A stretch of DNA of 64,000 bases from Myxococcales bacterium (GTDB lineage Bacteria; Myxococcota; Myxococcia; Myxococcales; JAKAPL01), in contig JAKAPL010000005.1 in the NCBI GenBank assembly GCA_021807105.1, forward strand, positions 1 through 64,000. Reading direction: 5' to 3'. Positions within the stretch are counted from its first letter, which is position 1; every line of letters begins with the position of its first letter. The translations under genes and the position numbers were made by a program. Positions 59,810 through 64,000 of this stretch are shown here, in pieces. The notes beneath the pieces were generated by a model. It saw nothing but the letters and a program-made list of their open reading frames with translations. It ran no database searches and was not told the origin of the DNA.

Positions 59810-60883
59810 ATGAAGAAGATCGCGGTCATCCCAGGGGACGGGGTCGGCCCGGAGGTCATCGCCGTCGCGGTCCGCGCGCTCCAGGCCGTCGATCGGGCGC
59901 GCGGGCTCGGCCTCGAGCTCGTCCCGTTCGACTACGGCGCGGAGCGCTACCTTCGGGACGGCGTGACCTTGCCGCCGGGCCAGATCGAGGACTTCCGCGA
60001 GAACTACTCCGCTATCCTCCTCGGGGCGATCGGCGACCCGCGCGTGCCGGACAACCGCCACGGCCGCGAGATCCTCCTGGGCCTGCGCTTCTCGCTCGAT
60101 CTCTACGTGAACCTGCGTCCGGTCCGGCTCCTCGCCGAGCGGCTCTGCCCGCTCAAGGGCAAGAAGCCCGCCGACGTGGACCTCGTCGTCTTCCGCGAGA
60201 ACACCGAGGGGCTGTACGCGGACGTGGGCGGCATCTTCAAGAAGGGGACGCCGGACGAGATCGCGGTCAACGAGGACGTGAACACGCGCAAGGGGGTCGA
60301 GCGGATCCTCCGCGCGGCGTTCGCCTGGGCGAAGGCGCACGGCAAGGGGCGGGTCTGCATGAGCGACAAGGCGAACGCGCTCCGCTTCGCCCACGATCTC
60401 TGGCAGCGGGCGTTCCGGGAGGTCGGCGCCGACTACCCGGGGATAGAGAAGCGCCACCTGTACGTGGACGCGCTCGCCATGAAGCTCGTGGAGACCCCGG
60501 AGGCCTTCGACGTGATCGTCACCTGCAACCTGTTCGGGGACATCCTGACCGACCTCGGCGCTGCGCTCGTCGGGGGGCTGGGCCTCGCCGCCTCGGCGAA
60601 CCTGAACCCGGATTCGCGGACGCTCGCGGGGATGTTCGAGCCAGTCCACGGATCGGCGCCGGACATCGCCGGGAGGGGGATCGCGAATCCGCTCGCCGCC
60701 GTCTCCTCCGCGGCGCTCCTGCTCGACGCGATCGGTCATGGCCCCGAGGGCGCTATCCTGGAGCGGGCGGTCGGGAGCGCGGTTGCGCGAGGGGTGCTCA
60801 CCAGGGACGTGGGAGGCGAGGCGAGCACGGCGGCGGTCGGGGACTTCGTCGTCGCCGAGATTGAGAGAATCGTCCGGGCCTGA
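59810..60883 (+). CDS. leuB: 3-Isopropylmalate dehydrogenase LeuB-like
   Basis: This 357-residue beta-decarboxylating dehydrogenase has KKIAVIPGDGVGPEVIAVAV, NLRPVRLL, VFRENTEGLYADVGG, LYVDALAMKL, VTCNLFGDILTDLGAALVGG and EPVHGSAPDIAGRGIANP. It oxidises 3-isopropylmalate in leucine synthesis using NAD. No other leu gene is near, and homoisocitrate or tartrate dehydrogenases share most motifs. LeuB is the most likely role but not certain. Confidence 0.85.
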   Translation: MKKIAVIPGDGVGPEVIAVAVRALQAVDRARGLGLELVPFDYGAERYLRDGVTLPPGQIEDFRENYSAILLGAIGDPRVPDNRHGREILLGLRFSLDLYVNLRPVRLLAERLCPLKGKKPADVDLVVFRENTEGLYADVGGIFKKGTPDEIAVNEDVNTRKGVERILRAAFAWAKAHGKGRVCMSDKANALRFAHDLWQRAFREVGADYPGIEKRHLYVDALAMKLVETPEAFDVIVTCNLFGDILTDLGAALVGGLGLAASANLNPDSRTLAGMFEPVHGSAPDIAGRGIANPLAAVSSAALLLDAIGHGPEGAILERAVGSAVARGVLTRDVGGEASTAAVGDFVVAEIERIVRA

Positions 60884-60991
60884 TCGGCTCCTTCCGGGAT
60901 TGCTCGTGCCGCGCGGTGATTCAGCGATGCTTAGGCGAAGACTCGGGGGCGGGAGAGGGCGATCGGCCACGGTGGGGCGGGAGCCCGGTTG

Positions 60992-61639
60992 ATGCGCTGG
61001 CAGATCTTGCTCGCGGGGGCCGCCGCGGCCTGGTTCCTCTTCCGCAGCCTGCCGGCGGCGCTGCTCTTTGTCTCCCCCGGACTGCTCCGCTCCCGGGAGA
61101 CCGACGACGACGGCTCGCTCGATCCGGCACGCGAGCCGGCCATGGAGCGGGTCGCGCGCGCGCTCGCGGAGCTCGGTTTCGAGAAGATCGGAGCGATCGA
61201 GGTCCGCCCGCCGCTCTCGGCCCCGTCGGCCGACCTCGTCTGGGCATCGACGGGAAAGCGGGCCTTCGCCGACGTGGCCGCGCGGGGAGGCCGGATCTCG
61301 GTGACGTTCTTCTCGCCGTTTCCCGGTGGCCGCGCCGTGCTCACGTCGGACTTCCGCCGGCCGTCGGTCGCGCACGAGGGCTACCTCGCGGGCGGGCTCG
61401 CGGGCATCGATGTGGCCGAGCTGTGGGCCGTCCACCAGCGCCGGGTCGAACATTTCCGGCCTCCGGCGGCGCCGTGGACGGACTTCACCGCCGCGGGCCG
61501 CGTCCGGGCGGAGGAGGCCGTCCTCCTCGGCCCCGGACGGCGCGACCTGCGGCGGCGCTCGGCGGGCGCGGCGATCGTCGCGCTGTTGGCGCTCGCCGTG
61601 CTCGCGGTCAGCGTCCTGCAGCTCGTGAGGCTCGCCTAG
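60992..61639 (+). CDS. Membrane protein of unknown function
   Basis: This 215-residue protein starts at an ATG (a TTG three bases earlier is possible). It has one membrane segment at each end (WQILLAGAAAAWFLFRSLPA and GAAIVALLALAVLAVSVLQL) and a soluble domain of about 150 residues between (LGFEKIGAIEVRPPLSAPSA, VLTSDFRRPSVAHEGYLAGG). No family is recognised. Its TAG stop lies in the CTAG end of a family-B MITE, as for aspS. Confidence 0.7.
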   Translation: MRWQILLAGAAAAWFLFRSLPAALLFVSPGLLRSRETDDDGSLDPAREPAMERVARALAELGFEKIGAIEVRPPLSAPSADLVWASTGKRAFADVAARGGRISVTFFSPFPGGRAVLTSDFRRPSVAHEGYLAGGLAGIDVAELWAVHQRRVEHFRPPAAPWTDFTAAGRVRAEEAVLLGPGRRDLRRRSAGAAIVALLALAVLAVSVLQLVRLA

Positions 61640-61822
61640 GAGGTTGGTATGAAATGGGTGCGGTCGCGAGAAAACCGAGACCTAAGGCGAGACGGGCGCC
61701 CGAGGAGTGAGCAGCGGAAACGTACTCTTTGCAGTACGTTGAGCAGCGAAGCGACGAGGCCGCCCGTCGCAGCGAAGGGATCGGCCGTCGCAGCAGGCAG
61801 CCATTTCACACCAGCCTCCTAG
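61636..61822 (+). mobile_element. MITE family B, copy 4
   Basis: This 187-bp element has ends ctaggaggttggtatgaaat and atttcacaccagcctcctag and a perfect central hairpin aacgtactctttgcagtacg plus tt. It is in the same orientation as copy 1. From 61823 to 62022 no feature was seen before the lptD start. Confidence 0.9.
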
Positions 61823-62022
61823 CCGGTCCGGCGACCGGCGCGGGATCCTGGACGTCACGGGGGCGGGGAGTTGGGAAAAAGCGATTGCCCTCTTCCCGCC
61901 TCCCGGCCTCTTGGCCTTCCACGGAGGCGAGCCTCTCCCTGGTGAACCCCTGCGCCGGTCATGGTGGCGAGGGGCCGATGGTCCGGGCGCCGACCGTCCG
62001 GTAAGCTGCACCGCCTCGCCCG

Positions 62023-64000
62023 ATGACCACCGCCCTCCTCGCCCTCCTCCTGCACGCGGCGCCGCTCCTTCCGGCGGAGCCGATCCACGTCGCCGCCGAC
62101 CGGATGGCGTATGGCCAGGGATTCGCCCGCGCTACGGGGCACGTCACGGTCACCGGGCCGGGCTTCATCCTGCACGCGCCCGCGCTCACCGAGGACACCA
62201 CGCGCCGGAGGCTCGACATCGAGGGGCCCCTCTTCGCGGTCGACGGCCAGAACCTGCTCCTCGCGCGGCGGGGGACGGTCGACCTCGATCGGGCGACGGT
62301 CGAGCTGTTCCAGATCCACCTCTTTCAGAAGGAGCTGGTGTCGGCCGAGGAGCTGGCGGCGGCGCGGACGGCGGCCGAGGCCCAAAAGCTCGGCGCGAAC
62401 CGGATCCTCGTCACGGCCGATCACCTCGTGCGGCTCGGCCCCGGCCGCTACCGGCTCACCGGCGTCGAGCTGACGAGCTGCAAGTGCACGGGGGAGGGGC
62501 GCTGCACTCCGGCCTGGTCGATGGCCTCGCGCCGGGCCGACGTGGAGGCGGGGCAGGGCGCCTGGCTCGCGTGGCCCGCCTTCCGGATCGCCGACGCCGG
62601 GCTTCCCTTGCTGCGCCCGCCCGCGCTCTACCTGCCCCTCGCCGACCGGCGCACGGGGTTCTTGCTCCCCCACTTCGCCTGGCAGGTCCAGAACGGGGCC
62701 ATCCTCGACGAGCCGTTCTTCCTTACCCTAGGGCCGAGCTACGACCTCACGCTTTCGGCGGGCTACGTGACCGGCCAGCAGGAGCTGATTCCCGCGTCGT
62801 CGGCGGCGGGGGCTCCGCTCGTGCCGGGGGGGATCGGGATCGGCGGCGTCCATGGCCCGCGGGCGAGCGCCGAGTTCCGTTACGCTCCCGCGCCGGACCT
62901 GGTCGGGCGCCTCTTCGGGAGCGTCCTGGATGACGAGAACCACGACTGGATCGCGACGCCCTCCGGCAAGTATCAAGGGTACGTCCGCGGCCCGCGCGCC
63001 TCGCTCCACTACTACCAGGTGCAGGGCGACGAGGGTCGGTTCGGCGATCGGCTCGACCTCTCGCTCGTCTCCGACGCGCGCCTGACGAGCCAGCTCACGA
63101 CGGACATCCTCTTCGCGTCCATCCCCGCGACGCGCAGCGCTGCCCTCGGATTCTGGCGCGGCGACGACCTGCTGCTCTCCGCGGACGCCGTCTATTACCA
63201 GGACTTCCAGGGCTACTTCTCGCCCGAGAACGTCCACCAGGAGCTGTTCGGGCCGGGCGCGCCGGCGACGCTCGCGACCGCGCCGCGACTCGAGGCGAAC
63301 GTCCCCGATCGGCGGCTCGGCCCCTTCTGGCTCTCGGTCTCCTCGGAGGCCACCCACGAGGGCGCCCTCGGCCAGCCCTACGACCGGATCACCGAAGGCC
63401 CCCTCCCGTTCACCTCGCCGGATCTCGCGCTCGCGCCCTTCTCGCCGTGGCAGCCCGGCCGCGCGCCCGCCGATCGGCTCGACGTCGTCCCGGCGCTGCG
63501 CTGGCCCGTTGATCTCGGCCGCTTCGCGACCGCCTCGCTCCAGGCGTCGTTCCGCGAGGATCTCTGGTCCTTCGAGGACGACACCCAGCCCGGCGGGACG
63601 AGCCTCGGGCAGTCCGGCCAGCGCGGCTACCCGATCCTCGACGGCGAGCTGGGGACTCGGCTGTCGCGAACATGGGAGTCCGGCTGGAGCCACGTGATCG
63701 AGCCCGAGCTGCTCGTCCGCGCGATCCCATCGATCGAGGCGAGCGGGCTCGTCCCGCCGCTCTGGATGGCGCCCTCGAATGGGTTCGTGTTCGACCACGC
63801 CACCGGCCTGCCGATCGCGACGTTCCTGCCTCTCCCCTACGACGAGATCGACTTCGCGCCGGGGTACGGCGCCACGCCGGCCACGGGCGCGCCGGGGATG
63901 CTCGTGCGAGGTGTTCTGCCGGAGGGCTTCGCGCAGGCCGAGCTGCACGTCGATCAGCGGCTGCGCGGGCCCGGCTTCTCTGGCCGCCTCGACTTCGGGG
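62023..64000 (+). CDS. lptD: LPS-assembly protein LptD, 3' end outside window
   Basis: The ATG at 62023 opens a frame that stays open to the window end (659 codons). A short signal (TALLALLLHAAPLLPA) is followed by an OstA-type jellyroll (EPIHVAADRMAYGQGFARAT, then GRYRLTGVELTSCKC). The barrel entrance ALYLPLADRRTGFLLPHFAW and PFFLTLGPSYDLTLSAGYVT is characteristic of LptD. It would insert lipopolysaccharide into the outer leaflet together with LptE. A cysteine cluster (SCKCTGEGRC) lies at the domain border, where LptD disulphides are known in E. coli, though spacing differs. Confidence 0.9.
   Translation, partial: MTTALLALLLHAAPLLPAEPIHVAADRMAYGQGFARATGHVTVTGPGFILHAPALTEDTTRRRLDIEGPLFAVDGQNLLLARRGTVDLDRATVELFQIHLFQKELVSAEELAAARTAAEAQKLGANRILVTADHLVRLGPGRYRLTGVELTSCKCTGEGRCTPAWSMASRRADVEAGQGAWLAWPAFRIADAGLPLLRPPALYLPLADRRTGFLLPHFAWQVQNGAILDEPFFLTLGPSYDLTLSAGYVTGQQELIPASSAAGAPLVPGGIGIGGVHGPRASAEFRYAPAPDLVGRLFGSVLDDENHDWIATPSGKYQGYVRGPRASLHYYQVQGDEGRFGDRLDLSLVSDARLTSQLTTDILFASIPATRSAALGFWRGDDLLLSADAVYYQDFQGYFSPENVHQELFGPGAPATLATAPRLEANVPDRRLGPFWLSVSSEATHEGALGQPYDRITEGPLPFTSPDLALAPFSPWQPGRAPADRLDVVPALRWPVDLGRFATASLQASFREDLWSFEDDTQPGGTSLGQSGQRGYPILDGELGTRLSRTWESGWSHVIEPELLVRAIPSIEASGLVPPLWMAPSNGFVFDHATGLPIATFLPLPYDEIDFAPGYGATPATGAPGMLVRGVLPEGFAQAELHVDQRLRGPGFSGRLDFG

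Overview
The window is about 70% G+C, densely packed and full of start/stop overlaps. The genes point to a Deltaproteobacterium in the broad sense, most likely Myxococcota. The signs are cysteine-rich CGPxxDGCGG-repeat lipoproteins, an IgGFc-binding-type surface protein, a GFALDRF-type outer-membrane barrel, a receiver-PilZ protein beside a PilT-like ATPase, and several families of short hairpin repeats. This assignment is inferred from protein families; no rRNA or tRNA gene was seen.

Region 1 (1-16137): a broken collagen-like lipoprotein reading frame runs into a seven-gene operon. Two large iterative PKS/PUFA-synthase-like proteins (NMO-NMO-KS-AT-ACP-KR and KS-AT-DH-PPTase) are followed by a discrete acyl carrier protein, two alpha/beta hydrolases, a UGT-type glycosyltransferase and a membrane glycosyltransferase-like/methyltransferase fusion. 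Together they look like a pathway for a long-chain polyketide that is released, glycosylated and methylated. The product is unknown and this is the best candidate for an undescribed system.

Region 2 (16336-27431): a 1021-residue cysteine-rich lipoprotein; a nitrogen-compound catabolic trio (diaminopropionate ammonia-lyase, M20 carbamoyl-amino-acid/allantoate amidohydrolase, beta-ureidopropionase-like nitrilase); a lipoprotein of unknown function; then a carbohydrate porin and a second outer-membrane barrel.

Region 3 (27432-34567) is a mobile-element graveyard. It holds a truncated REP-associated (RAYT) transposase joined to an array of about 41 copies of a 21-bp repeat, an IS1380-family element with a MITE inserted at the end of its transposase gene, a frameshifted IS1634-type remnant, and a secreted-looking orphan gene that the IS abuts. 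At least six families of short inverted-repeat elements occur here and elsewhere. Several have exact target-site duplications, and several abut start or stop codons.

Region 4 (33640-50900) is mostly housekeeping: a TlpA-like lipoprotein, recJ, a YHS protein and aspS. Next comes a six-gene coupled operon combining GlpA/GlpB glycerol-3-phosphate dehydrogenase subunits, a small Cys-motif protein, an alkyl-DHAP-synthase-like flavoprotein fused to a GlcE-like domain, a GlcF/GlpC-type iron-sulphur protein and a lipid kinase. This looks like a G3P/ether-glycerolipid module. A winged-helix regulator with a carbonic anhydrase lies opposite purE-purK-Sua5.

Region 5 (51377-64000): a receiver-PilZ protein with an unusual PilT paralogue; a degenerate von Willebrand A lipoprotein coupled to a cysteine-rich lipoprotein; the division operon (conserved protein)-ftsE-ftsX-envC; leuB; a small membrane protein; and the 5' part of lptD, which runs off the window.
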